From contig JAVBOW010000010.1 of assembly GCA_031550125.1 (NCBI GenBank), positions 1 to 64,000 on the forward strand: 64,000 nt of DNA. The letters run 5' to 3'. This document shows, in pieces, positions 25,526 through 33,665 of this stretch. This DNA comes from JAVBOW01 sp031550125. Lineage in GTDB: Bacteria; Bacteroidota; Bacteroidia; Bacteroidales; Rikenellaceae. The notes under the pieces are model-generated. The model was given only the letters and a program-made list of their open reading frames with translations, did not search any database and was not told where the DNA came from. The position numbers and the translations under genes were made by a program. Numbering within the stretch: the first letter of the stretch is position 1; each line of letters starts with the position of its first letter.

Positions 25526-26752
25526 ATGAGCAAAATCGAAAGCGCCAAAACCTACACCGGCCGCGACCTGGAAACCATCTTTTTCCGCCCCATAATGACA
25601 GGGCCGGAAGCCGACGCATTAGGCATCCGCGTTATGTACAACATGCCCGCACCCACCGCGCTGCAGTTCTGGCGTCGCTCGGGCGACGTGCTGCAGCAGT
25701 ACGGAGGAGCCGGGTGGAACGGAGGAAGTGTAGCCGATAAATATCAGAAATTCATCGAGATGTACAAGGTAAAAGCCGAGATGGGTTACTCCGCTCAGGA
25801 CTACTTTGCGAGCATATTCGAGGTGATAACCGGCCGTTCGGACGTCAATATGGACGACCTTACGGGTACCGAACTCGAAGAGGCCGAAACCGCCCTGTTC
25901 CGCCAGGCCATCGCCGAGAGCATACGTATGACCATGTGGCTGGGCGACAGGGATCGCGGAACGAGCTACACCACTTTCGACGGTTTCCTAAAGCGCCTGG
26001 TCACCGATATCACCGACGGGGAAAAGGGCATGTGTACAGGAATGTACGAGCCTCTATCGGCGCCCGAAGACGCCGAAAAACTCCTCAAAAAGGCCTGGGA
26101 CAAGGCGTCTCCGCAACTCAGGGCGGCCAAAAGCGAAGGTAAGCTCGCCTATTTCGTCACATCGGATATTTACGCCGCATACGAAGAGGCGCTGGACAAC
26201 GTGCAGTTGGACGCCGCGTACCTGGCCCGCCAGGAGGGACGCAAGGGGCTGTCGTTCCGTGGAATACCGGTAATAGACATCCAATTGGGCGAGGTTACGC
26301 TGACGGACCTGCCTGTGTCGTTCGCCCTGCTGACCGACCGCCGCAACCTGGCGCTGGCCGTCAACACCGCCGACTTCCCCGGCACCGAAGTACGCATGTG
26401 GTATAACCCCGACGAGATGCAGAACCGTCAAAGGGCCATATTCATGGCCGGAGCCGACTATCTGCTGCCCGAGCTGGTGTCTATGGTGGTCAAGCAGTCC
26501 GACATGACGTTCGACAAATCGGCCGTGACAGCCACCGGCGGCGCGGTGAAGGTTACCGTGGCCAACTCGGTGAAGATGATAGAGAGCATAAAGGCATGCG
26601 GACTCACCGCCGCCGACGCCGTGGCCGGAAGCGAGATAACCATGACCAAACTCATGCTCAACTACAACGGCACAATAGCCGGAACGAACATAGCCAAGGT
26701 GCGTTTCGTGGTGAAATACCGCAACGGGGAGAGTTTTACATTTGTTAAATAG
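25526..26752 (+). CDS. Probable major capsid protein
   Basis: 408 residues, MSKIESAKTYTGRDLETIFF at the start. Position after the ClpP-type protease, length and mixed alpha/beta pattern (long helix region 60-140, beta-rich 240-408) fit an HK97-fold capsid. The C-terminus (GGAVKVTVANSVKMIESIKA...VRFVVKYRNGESF) looks like an added Ig-like or insertion domain. I see no catalytic residues. Fold assignment needs a profile search. Confidence 0.72.
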   Translation: MSKIESAKTYTGRDLETIFFRPIMTGPEADALGIRVMYNMPAPTALQFWRRSGDVLQQYGGAGWNGGSVADKYQKFIEMYKVKAEMGYSAQDYFASIFEVITGRSDVNMDDLTGTELEEAETALFRQAIAESIRMTMWLGDRDRGTSYTTFDGFLKRLVTDITDGEKGMCTGMYEPLSAPEDAEKLLKKAWDKASPQLRAAKSEGKLAYFVTSDIYAAYEEALDNVQLDAAYLARQEGRKGLSFRGIPVIDIQLGEVTLTDLPVSFALLTDRRNLALAVNTADFPGTEVRMWYNPDEMQNRQRAIFMAGADYLLPELVSMVVKQSDMTFDKSAVTATGGAVKVTVANSVKMIESIKACGLTAADAVAGSEITMTKLMLNYNGTIAGTNIAKVRFVVKYRNGESFTFVK

Positions 26753-26760
26753 CCCGCCGC

Positions 26761-27279
26761 ATGGATATGACGGGAGTTACGCGGACATGCCGCGACCGCA
26801 GCGGCGGAGTGAGGCGCATAAGCCTCGTCCGGGCGGCCGACGTGGCGGAAGTGGCCGCCTCGGACGGAGGAGTAGCCGTCGGAGAGGTTATCTTGGCTCC
26901 GGGACGCCGGTTCTCCGGCTATGCGTTCGTGGAGGGCAGCGCGGCGTTGCGCGAAGAGGTCTCCGTAGAGGCCGGGGCGGCGCTCGTGAGACATGAGCTG
27001 GAATTCGCCCTCGATCCCGTGAGCGCGGAGAGCGCCGCGGCGACGGAAGAGTTGGCGATTGTTTCGTGCCGCGGGGGAGTGGTGGCGGTGGTCGAGACGG
27101 CGGCGGGGGAAAAATTCCTCGTGGGCTACTCCTCTAAATTCCGGGCCGGCCAACCGCTCAGGCTGCAGAAAGTACAAGGCCGGACCGGAACCGGCAAGTC
27201 GGACAAGTCGCTATATACTATAGTATTGCACTCCACAGACTGTTCGCCGTCCATGCCTTTCACAGGGCAGATGCCTTAA
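26761..27279 (+). CDS. Phage-cluster protein, possible decoration or head protein (172 aa)
   Basis: 172 residues starting MDMTGVTRTCRDRSGGVRRI, beta-rich (FVEGSAALREEVSVEAGAALV, VSCRGGVVAVVETAAGEKFL). It follows the capsid gene by 8 bases, where decoration or head-completion proteins are often encoded. The ending STDCSPSMPFTGQMP is unusual. A hairpin follows, so some transcripts may stop here. Confidence 0.55.
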   Translation: MDMTGVTRTCRDRSGGVRRISLVRAADVAEVAASDGGVAVGEVILAPGRRFSGYAFVEGSAALREEVSVEAGAALVRHELEFALDPVSAESAAATEELAIVSCRGGVVAVVETAAGEKFLVGYSSKFRAGQPLRLQKVQGRTGTGKSDKSLYTIVLHSTDCSPSMPFTGQMP

Positions 27280-27292
27280 AAACTTAATTAAC

Positions 27293-27326
27293 GGGGCGTC
27301 CCGGAAAGTCCGGGACGCCCGTCTTT
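27293..27326 (+). terminator. Hairpin between the 172-aa gene and the portal gene
   Basis: GGGCGTCCCGGA and TCCGGGACGCCC pair around a 3-base loop and are followed by GTCTTTTA. A 12-bp GC-rich stem with a short T run suggests partial termination inside the cluster, which would favour capsid over portal expression. Confidence 0.7.
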
Positions 27327-27338
27327 TACCTGAAAAAC

Positions 27339-28550
27339 ATGCAAAGTCAAACAAAGAAAGGCTTCCGCAAAGTCTTCATCGCGCGAAACGCCGCAGAGAC
27401 CTTCGTCGTCCCGCGGCAAACCGGCGGCAGGGATGAGTTCTGGCGGTGGGGCGAGGATAACCTGCTGCCAGACAAACTGGCCTCGATAGCGCGCCGGGCG
27501 GTGGCTCACCGCCGCATAATCAACGACAAGGCCGACTATATAGCCGGCCGTGGCTTCTCGTTCGACGCAGGCAACCACGCTCTGGCGGAAATAGTGGCCG
27601 AAGCCAACGGCTTCGGCGAAACCCTCAGGCAGGTACTCTGCAAAATAGCCACGGACAAGGTGCTGTTCGGCAACGCCTTTATGGAAGTGGTCACTGATCC
27701 GTCGGGATCGTTCCTCTCGCTGTTCCATCACGACGCCTCGCACTGCCGGGTGGCCAGGGACTCGGAGGGCGTGATACTGCACCACGACTGGTCGCGCTAC
27801 AAAGCCGCGCAGGCCGAAAAACTACCTCTGTTTCCCTGCTTCGTGGCGCGGGCCGACGGCACGCTGAGGGCGATGGTGCATTTCAAGGAGTACGAACCCC
27901 TATTCAGCCATTACGGCCTGCCGGGATATGTAGCAGGAATGGGCGTCAGCGAAATAGCCTGTAAAACAGACTCATGGAACATAGCCCGCCTCGAAAATTC
28001 GTTCCAGCTCTCGGGAGTGATGATGATAGACGCAGACGTGGAAAGCGAGGTCGAAGCCGCCGAACTGGTGCGTACGGCAGAGAACCGCTTTGCCGGACGT
28101 CCGGGGCAGGTGATGTTCGTCGTACGCGATTCGCAGGCGCAGGACGGGTCGCGGTTCATACCCATCAATTCGTCGAGCGAGGCCGACTGGCAGGAACTGC
28201 ACAAGCAGGCCATGTCGGACATCGTGGTGGCCCACTCGTGGTTTCGCGCCCTGAGCGGCATGGACTATTCGGGCGGTTTCAGCTCCGAGCGGATACTGCA
28301 CGAGTACGAGGTGGCGCTCAACACCGTTATCCTCGGACAGCAGGCCGCGCTGATGGAACCCATAAGGAACGTCGTCGGGCAGGCGCTTCGCACTGACGCC
28401 TCGTCGCTGCAGATCGTCAACATGCCACCCACGCAGGCCAAACCGGGCTACATGAAGGTTTGGGAGGCTCGCAAAGCCGATGGACTGGATTTCGATCCGA
28501 CCGACCCGGCGCAGCAGCTCTTTGTGGCTCAACTACACAAAACTTCATAG
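27339..28550 (+). CDS. Phage portal protein
   Basis: 403 residues. Portal-like features: FWRWGEDNLLPDKLASIARR near the start, AHRRIINDKADYIAGRGF, a wing region with DKVLFGNAFMEVV, and a C-terminal helical stem/clip (FSSERILHEYEVALNTVILGQQ). Portals form the ring through which DNA enters the head. Unusually, it lies downstream of the capsid gene and no terminase gene precedes it. Confidence 0.75.
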   Translation: MQSQTKKGFRKVFIARNAAETFVVPRQTGGRDEFWRWGEDNLLPDKLASIARRAVAHRRIINDKADYIAGRGFSFDAGNHALAEIVAEANGFGETLRQVLCKIATDKVLFGNAFMEVVTDPSGSFLSLFHHDASHCRVARDSEGVILHHDWSRYKAAQAEKLPLFPCFVARADGTLRAMVHFKEYEPLFSHYGLPGYVAGMGVSEIACKTDSWNIARLENSFQLSGVMMIDADVESEVEAAELVRTAENRFAGRPGQVMFVVRDSQAQDGSRFIPINSSSEADWQELHKQAMSDIVVAHSWFRALSGMDYSGGFSSERILHEYEVALNTVILGQQAALMEPIRNVVGQALRTDASSLQIVNMPPTQAKPGYMKVWEARKADGLDFDPTDPAQQLFVAQLHKTS

Positions 28551-28552
28551 AT

Positions 28553-29017
28553 ATGACGACGTTGATAACATCCGCCGAGGCGCTCGCACTGGCATTCGAA
28601 GCGCCCGGCACGGTTGACGAAAGTTTCGTTTCCGAAGCCGTTATAATTTCTGCCGAGCGTAAATTCCTCCGCCCCGTGCTGGGCGGCGTCTACGAGGAGA
28701 TGCTCGCCGGCGGCCACGCAGATCTTCTGGATAAGTACGTCAAGCTCCCCTTGGCGCTGTACGTCAAATGGATGGCGCTGCCGCAAATGTCCGCGCGCGG
28801 AGGCAATATGGGCGTGGTGCAGCTTCGCACGGGCAATTTCTCTCCAGCCGGCGACGCCACCCTGTCGGCCATACGCAAACGTATAAAGTCCGACGCGCGC
28901 GCGCTTATGCTCCGCGCCGTGGAACACGTCGAATCCAGCCCCGCCCTCTATCCCGGTTACGATCCGGAACAAAATATCCTGAAGCGGAATAGTATCGCCG
29001 GAGGCATAATACTCTGA
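28553..29017 (+). CDS. Head-tail connector-like protein (DUF6712 type)
   Basis: 154 residues, MTTLITSAEALALAFEAPGT. An N-terminal helical domain (VSEAVIISAERKFLRPVLGGVYEEML) and a central WMALPQMSARGGNMGVVQL segment resemble the DUF6712 family, found next to portal genes in Bacteroidales phages and likely a connector. It begins 2 bases after the portal stop. Confidence 0.65.
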   Translation: MTTLITSAEALALAFEAPGTVDESFVSEAVIISAERKFLRPVLGGVYEEMLAGGHADLLDKYVKLPLALYVKWMALPQMSARGGNMGVVQLRTGNFSPAGDATLSAIRKRIKSDARALMLRAVEHVESSPALYPGYDPEQNILKRNSIAGGIIL

Positions 29018-29023
29018 AAAAAT

Positions 29024-29452
29024 ATGGAAAACCTGTTTAAATACACTGCCGGGGCGGCAGCCTCGCTCGCAGGCTTGCTCGCGCCCGTGAAAGGGCTGAT
29101 CCTGTGTGCGCTGGCTTTCATAGCCATAGATTTTGTAACAGGCGTATGGGCCGACCGCAAACGGGTGCGGGCCAAAGGCGGGAAGTGGGGTTTCGAAAGC
29201 GCCAAGGCATGGAGGAGCGTCGTAAAGACGGCTTTCGTAATGGGCGGCATAGTACTCGCATGGCTCATCGACGCCCATATACTGGGTTTTATGAACCTTA
29301 ACCTGGCGCGCCTGTTCACCGGTTTCGTCTGCGGGGTGGAGTTCTGGAGCTACCTTGAAAACGCGGCCGAAATATCCGGGCATCCCATATTCATATGGCT
29401 AAAGCGCTTTATGAAGAGTAAGCTCAACGACAAAATGGGGGCGGAAATATGA
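29024..29452 (+). CDS. Phage holin
   Basis: 142 residues with three hydrophobic segments (about 10-45, 68-85, 90-110). ALAFIAIDFVTGVWADRKR is characteristic of the phage_holin_4 family (toxin-secretion/phage-lysis holins). It would form the membrane lesion that lets the lysozyme reach the wall. Its TGA overlaps the lysozyme ATG. Confidence 0.85.
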   Translation: MENLFKYTAGAAASLAGLLAPVKGLILCALAFIAIDFVTGVWADRKRVRAKGGKWGFESAKAWRSVVKTAFVMGGIVLAWLIDAHILGFMNLNLARLFTGFVCGVEFWSYLENAAEISGHPIFIWLKRFMKSKLNDKMGAEI

Positions 29453-29859
29453 GCCGGGGCCTGCGAAACAACAATCCGGGCAATATACGCCTCGACGGGA
29501 TGCGCTGGCTGGGTGAAGTATTGCCGTCGGCCGACGCGGCTTTCAAGCAATTCGCTTCGCGCGCATGGGGCTACCGCGCCATGTTCGTGCTTCTGGAGAC
29601 CTACCGCAGGCGTTACGGGCTGCAAACCCTGCGCGAGATGATAGCCCGCTATGCGCCGCCTTCCGAAAACGACACCGGAGGTTACCTGCAAACGGTGGCG
29701 CGCCTTTCGGGAGTGGATCCCGACGCCGCGCTCGACATGGCCGACGGCATGAGGATGCAGGCCGTCGCGGCAGCTATGAGCCTCGTGGAAAATGGAGTAA
29801 ACGCCGTGACTGACGAGGTGGCAGCGGGATGGAGGCTCTTCTTAAAACACCGTAAATGA
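29449..29859 (+). CDS. Phage lysozyme-like protein (P5-type)
   Basis: 136 residues starting MSRGLRNNNPGNIRLDGMRW, the signature start of virion lysozymes of the structural protein P5 type. FKQFASRAWGYRAMFVLLETYRRRYGLQTLREMIARYAPP continues the family pattern, with Gly-Tyr-x-x-Ala typical of its lysozyme fold. It cleaves peptidoglycan at lysis or entry. ATGA overlaps on both sides tie it to holin and spanin-like genes. Confidence 0.85.
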   Translation: MSRGLRNNNPGNIRLDGMRWLGEVLPSADAAFKQFASRAWGYRAMFVLLETYRRRYGLQTLREMIARYAPPSENDTGGYLQTVARLSGVDPDAALDMADGMRMQAVAAAMSLVENGVNAVTDEVAAGWRLFLKHRK

Positions 29860-30449
29860 AAGGGGTGAAAGCCCCTCTGGCGATGGCGGCCGTAATCGCG
29901 CTGCTTTCCGTTGCGCTCTGGCGCAGCGCAGGCGATGCGGCCGAAGCGCGGCGCGAATGCCGCCGTCTGCGGGAGATTCAGCGCGTCATGGACGGGCGGC
30001 TGTCCCTCTACCGCGTCCGCGACTCGCTGTGGGCGGCCTCCGCCGGTACGCTCGCGTTGCGGCGCGAGGAGATCGAAAGCCGTTTCGCATCGCTCGCCGC
30101 ACTCGTACGCGACATGGGCGTAAAACTCCGAAGGATAGAATCGCTTGCGCAAAGCGCCGTCGAAAGTCGCTACAGGATAGAGGCCCCGGCAAAAGATACG
30201 GTCATAGGAACCCGTCCAGCCGTAGCGATAGAATACAGCACTCCATGGATAACCCTCGAAGGAATAGTGGACAAAGGGTTGTTCCTTGGCGAAATAACAT
30301 CCCGCGACACGCTTACGCAGATCGTACACCGTATTCCGCACCGTTTCCTGTTCGTCAGGTGGGGTACGAAAGAGCTGCGTCAGGAGATCGTATCGTCTAA
30401 TCCGCACAGCCGGATAACCTATTCGCGGCATATAATGCCGGTAAGATAA
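29856..30449 (+). CDS. Spanin-like membrane-anchored protein (DUF6549 type)
   Basis: 197 residues: an N-terminal membrane anchor (APLAMAAVIALLSVALW), a periplasmic coiled coil (about 25-100, rich in Arg/Glu/Leu) and a beta-rich C-terminal domain. Topology and position after holin and lysozyme match an inner-membrane spanin; Bacteroidales members have been grouped as DUF6549. No separate outer-membrane lipoprotein spanin is visible. Last gene of the cluster. Confidence 0.7.
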   Translation: MKGVKAPLAMAAVIALLSVALWRSAGDAAEARRECRRLREIQRVMDGRLSLYRVRDSLWAASAGTLALRREEIESRFASLAALVRDMGVKLRRIESLAQSAVESRYRIEAPAKDTVIGTRPAVAIEYSTPWITLEGIVDKGLFLGEITSRDTLTQIVHRIPHRFLFVRWGTKELRQEIVSSNPHSRITYSRHIMPVR

Positions 30450-30486
30450 AAAATACGGCCCGCATGTGCGGGCCGTATTTTTTATT
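30447..30486. terminator. Terminator closing the phage cluster
   Basis: AAAATACGGCCCGCA and TGCGGGCCGTATTTT form a 15-bp stem with a 2-base loop flanked by A and T runs. Confidence 0.93.
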
Positions 30487-30495
30487 GGCTTCTCA

Positions 30496-31225
30496 TTAGA
30501 GTTTGTCTAAAAATTTAACAAATAAAATACTGGCCAACAGTTGATTAAGTGTTAATTATTGCGTATCTTTATGTTTACCAAGACATTAAAGATTCGTGAC
30601 AAATTATCCAAGCAACCTAACCGAAAGCCAGTACAGGACAATTTTAGCTATAATTGGCGACAAACGCAAACGCAAGAGTTCATTGAAAGCGATTTTAGAC
30701 GCGATTTTGACCTGATGAAATTGGCACATTTGGACTCGATACTTGCAGAGCGACTGAAACATTCCGCGAAGCCCGTCGCAGACAATGCCTTCAATTTGAA
30801 AATGATGCTCCTCAAGCCAGGCTATGCCCTCCTGATAATCAAATAGGGTTTCTTTCTTGCATATAAACTTACGCCACAACACTTTGCTCGTGCGCGCATC
30901 CTTGATAACGACCACACCAAAAGTCCACCCCCAATAGGTCGTATCGAGCAGAAGAACAACTCGCTTAGACGATGACACCATCCGCGCTGGGCGGATGGCG
31001 TCAAATCGGCGGGTTATAGTGTCGTGGCTTATGCCATAGCGGGCGGAGAGTTGTTTTATCGTTTGTTTACCATTAACATAATCAGCCCATAATGCCTGAT
31101 AATCAACAATTTTGCGATTGGCGAATTGACGATCGCAAGACTTGCATAAGTAATTCTGTTTCTGACGATTAAGGCCATAATGAATTATGGCATGCGATCC
31201 GCAATAAAAGTATTTTTTTATTCAT
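30496..31225 (-). pseudogene. Broken DDE transposase (zinc-ribbon, mutator/IS256-like)
   Basis: Read on the minus strand. From ATG 31225 the frame shifts after a run of seven A; in the shifted frame a zinc ribbon (YCGSH...YLCKSCDRQF), a helix-turn-helix (GKQTIKQLSARYGISHDTIT) and the catalytic core LLLDTTYWGW...VCDGLRGMFQ...QMCQFHQ are readable. After about residue 205 the homology is lost and a stop comes at 30604, so the C-terminal third is missing or scrambled. The 3' edge, TTAGAGTTTGTCTAAAAATT at 30496, matches the ends of the MITE at 33666-33905. No matching end is visible upstream near 31230-31330, a gene-free AT-rich stretch. Confidence 0.75.
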
Positions 31226-31345
31226 ATATGTTTCAAATAGTGTAAATATATGAAATATAATTATTTATGCGGCGTTTTACCATCCGTTTTGCGTATTAAG
31301 TCCGATTGGCAAATATTTTTGCTGCCGCGCACCTAATATAATATA

Positions 31346-31385
31346 AAAAATCCCGCCACGCGGCGTGTGCGCGAGGCGGGATTTT
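31346..31385 (-). terminator. Terminator of the fimbrillin-like gene
   Basis: AAAATCCCGCC and GGCGGGATTTT pair around a 17-base loop, followed on the minus strand by a T run (TTTTTTATA). Confidence 0.85.
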
Positions 31386-31412
31386 GGAATTATTTAATAG
31401 AAACCTACTGTT

Positions 31413-33404
31413 TCACGGGTACGGGGGGAAGCCTCCGGTGTCGCGGAACGAGGTACTCCATGTCCAGCCGCCGGCAGCGGTGGCGTGGGTGGCGCCTGTG
31501 AGCAGGGGGTTCATCGCCGCGTTAGTTACGTCTATGTCGGAGGGCGAAGTGTAGGCTACAGGGAGGGGAGAGGGTACTCCGACATAAGCCGTCGTTCCCG
31601 AAGAGTAATATCCTCCTGCCAGGCCACCGCTGTAGGCAGAGATCGTTCCCCCATTAGAGGCCCAGTTTACCTGGCCGCCGCCGATGCAGGCGACGATAGC
31701 GGTTCCGCCTCCGGAGACCTGGTACCCTACTATGCCGCCTATACGTGAGCTGCCGCTGACGGTGCCTGTGTTAAGGCAGCATAATATGCGTCCGCCGTCC
31801 CGGTTGAAGCTGGCTATGCCGCCTATATTACTATAGTTGCCGCCGTTTATCGTACCCCGGTTCACGCAAGCCCTGACAATGCCCTTATTGACGTTCACCA
31901 CGCCCCCTGCGGTGTTGTTGTCTACCACCTTGACGAGGCATCCGTCGTTGGCACAGTTCTCCACAATGCCGCCCGGGTAGTTAGTACCACCGACAACCGG
32001 TGCGCAATCGGCCTGTGCGATAATGCTTCCCGAAGCCACCCTCAGGTTTTTGACCGTTCCGTAATTGTTGTTGATGAAACCCTGGTTTGTTTTCGTGGGC
32101 TCATACACTATAAAGTTCATAAGCGAATGGTTGCCCCCGTCGAAAGTTCCGCGGAATGTCGGGATCGGTGACCATCGTTTGCCGCCAAGGTCGATGTCGT
32201 CCATCAGTTCCACCGTAAAGCCGCTGAAATCGGCGGGCACGCCCTGTGCGCTGGCACCGGTGATCGTGCCGTTGGCCACCTCCGACACCCAGGCCAGCTC
32301 TTGGGGGGTGCTGATCTCGACTGTGGTGCCGTCTATCCAGGGGAGGTCGACGGCGGGCGAGGCGTTTTTCCACGACCAATAGTCAGTCGCCACACCGCTC
32401 ATATCGAGCGTGAGAGAGGTTTTGTAACGCGTGCCGTTTACGAAACCGCCGGCGGGAATGGTGCGGGTCACGGGCACCACGTAGTCGCCTTTGTTGGTTA
32501 TCAGCGTTATGGTAAGGCCTACGGCCGAGGTTACCCCGCTGGTGTTTACCGACAGGTAGCCGCGAAACGAGGCGTCGGCGCCGGCGGCCGTAAACGTGTG
32601 GCCGGAGGAGCTCTTGAGCGAGGTGCGCGAGACGCATGTCGCCGGTACGCTGCCGAACTCACCATCTTCTGACAGGGACAGCTCCGTGCCGAAACTCCTC
32701 TCTCCACCGGTCGTCTCGACAATTATATGCGTCAGTTTCAGGTCGGTAAGGTCGGTGCCGTCGACGGGGGTTATGGTAAAGTCGAGCAGGGCCGTGCCGT
32801 GGTTCAGCACGAATCCCGTCGCCTCGGAATACGCCTCTTCAATGTTAGAGTAAAGTATGCCGTACTGCTCCAGAGACGCGCTGCCGTTGCCACCCGAGAT
32901 TTGCTGGGCGGACAGGGTGGCGTAAGCTATGCCATACCATTCTGAATCGAATACATTCAACCACCACGCACTGTAAGGGAAAAAGGCGGCATACGCTCCT
33001 CCCGCAGCCAGAGCCTGCCCAGGATTGTCGTTAGTGAACTCTCCCTGCGAAGTGTTCTCGCCTTTGGAGAGCTGGTATAGCCATAATTCCCGTTGGCCTG
33101 TGATGTCCAAAACCGACAGGCGATCGCCCTGGCTCCAGAGTAGGGACGTTTTATTGTTGGCCGACGGCCCGAGGCTGGTGCGGCCCGTGCTTTCGCTCCA
33201 GACGGAGGCCTCGAAACCGCCGTTGTCCAGGGACGTGCGGCCTGCGACGGCCTGCGGCTGGGCGGAGTTGCCCCCTGTGGAGGCCGTTATGGTACAGGCG
33301 GCGCGGCCTTGCTGCTGCCCGCCGGCAGGTATTTGGTCGTCTTTGGCGCAGGCGGCAACTATTGCGGCCATGGCGACGATAGCAGATATCTTTTTCATCA
33401 TCAT
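31413..33404 (-). CDS. Fimbrillin-like lipoprotein with GLUG repeats
   Basis: 663 residues from 33404 (three tandem ATGs). Lipoprotein signal MMMKKISAIVAMAAIVAAC; the Cys is about residue 19. Residues about 45-330 resemble fimbrillin-family (Mfa2/FimB-like) domains. About 360-600 hold GLUG-type repeats with the glycine-rich rhythm IGGIASFNRDGG, GGIVGYQVSGGG and SGGLAGGYYSSG. Surface anchoring and adhesion are likely. The end is odd: after six C residues (31423-31428) the frame reads GGFPPYP and stops; one more C would give GGFPPVPVKQ. A 48-aa ORF lies 7 bases upstream. Confidence 0.82.
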   Translation of the reverse strand: MMMKKISAIVAMAAIVAACAKDDQIPAGGQQQGRAACTITASTGGNSAQPQAVAGRTSLDNGGFEASVWSESTGRTSLGPSANNKTSLLWSQGDRLSVLDITGQRELWLYQLSKGENTSQGEFTNDNPGQALAAGGAYAAFFPYSAWWLNVFDSEWYGIAYATLSAQQISGGNGSASLEQYGILYSNIEEAYSEATGFVLNHGTALLDFTITPVDGTDLTDLKLTHIIVETTGGERSFGTELSLSEDGEFGSVPATCVSRTSLKSSSGHTFTAAGADASFRGYLSVNTSGVTSAVGLTITLITNKGDYVVPVTRTIPAGGFVNGTRYKTSLTLDMSGVATDYWSWKNASPAVDLPWIDGTTVEISTPQELAWVSEVANGTITGASAQGVPADFSGFTVELMDDIDLGGKRWSPIPTFRGTFDGGNHSLMNFIVYEPTKTNQGFINNNYGTVKNLRVASGSIIAQADCAPVVGGTNYPGGIVENCANDGCLVKVVDNNTAGGVVNVNKGIVRACVNRGTINGGNYSNIGGIASFNRDGGRILCCLNTGTVSGSSRIGGIVGYQVSGGGTAIVACIGGGQVNWASNGGTISAYSGGLAGGYYSSGTTAYVGVPSPLPVAYTSPSDIDVTNAAMNPLLTGATHATAAGGWTWSTSFRDTGGFPPYP

Positions 33405-33411
33405 GATCGTT

Positions 33412-33558
33412 TTAGCTCTCCCAGTTCTCTTCGTTGTAATCAGGGGCGTCAAGGCCCGAATCGCCGAAACCGCGCTCGATGGCGATTTCGATTACCTCCG
33501 CCGAGGGAGGCAGGTAGTTGGGGAAAGAGCCGGTGCCGGCTGGGTAGCGGGTCGTCAT
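33412..33558 (-). CDS. Small ORF upstream of the fimbrillin gene (48 aa)
   Basis: ATG at 33558, TAA at 33414-33412. It encodes 48 residues beginning MTTRYPAGTGSFPNYLPPSA, followed by EVIEIAIERGFGDSGLDAPD and an acidic, aromatic end YNEENWES. The PPSAEVIEIAIERGF core followed by an acidic D/E/N/W tail resembles short unassigned ORFs that I recall in front of fimbrillin-like genes in Bacteroidales (recollection, not checked). It has no signal peptide. The promoter at 33608 is 50 bases upstream, so it and the fimbrillin gene are one transcript. It could be a translated leader, a small partner protein or a precursor peptide. Confidence 0.68.
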   Translation of the reverse strand: MTTRYPAGTGSFPNYLPPSAEVIEIAIERGFGDSGLDAPDYNEENWES

Positions 33559-33607
33559 AGCTTAATGGTTTTATTGTAATTTTTTATTGAGTCTTATATA
33601 TAAGCCG

Positions 33608-33615
33608 CAAATGTA
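33608..33615 (-). promoter_or_regulatory. -7 box (TACATTTG, minus strand) for the small ORF and fimbrillin gene
   Basis: TAnnTTTG on the minus strand, with TTG about 19-20 bases upstream as a -33 element. Confidence 0.65.
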
Positions 33616-33665
33616 ATGAATTTAAGTTATTAAGCAATGCCGGAGCCTGAAATCATACTATATTC

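Larger units (their letters stand above)
19838..30485 (+). mobile_element. Compact phage-structural cluster without terminase or integrase
   Basis: Thirteen intact co-oriented genes between one promoter and one strong terminator: two small proteins, two tail/baseplate-like proteins, a small protein, ClpP-type protease, capsid, a 172-aa protein, portal, DUF6712 connector, holin, lysozyme and a spanin-like protein. I find no terminase, integrase/transposase, repressor, replication gene or long tape measure. The order (tail-like, protease, capsid, portal) is inverted compared with most tailed phages. Codon use matches the host. It may be a reduced prophage, a satellite using helper packaging, or a domesticated particle. 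Confidence 0.7.

Noticed and set aside
30559..30846. 95-residue plus-strand ORF in the IS remnant
   Set aside because: Antisense to the recognisable transposase core; no homology of its own.
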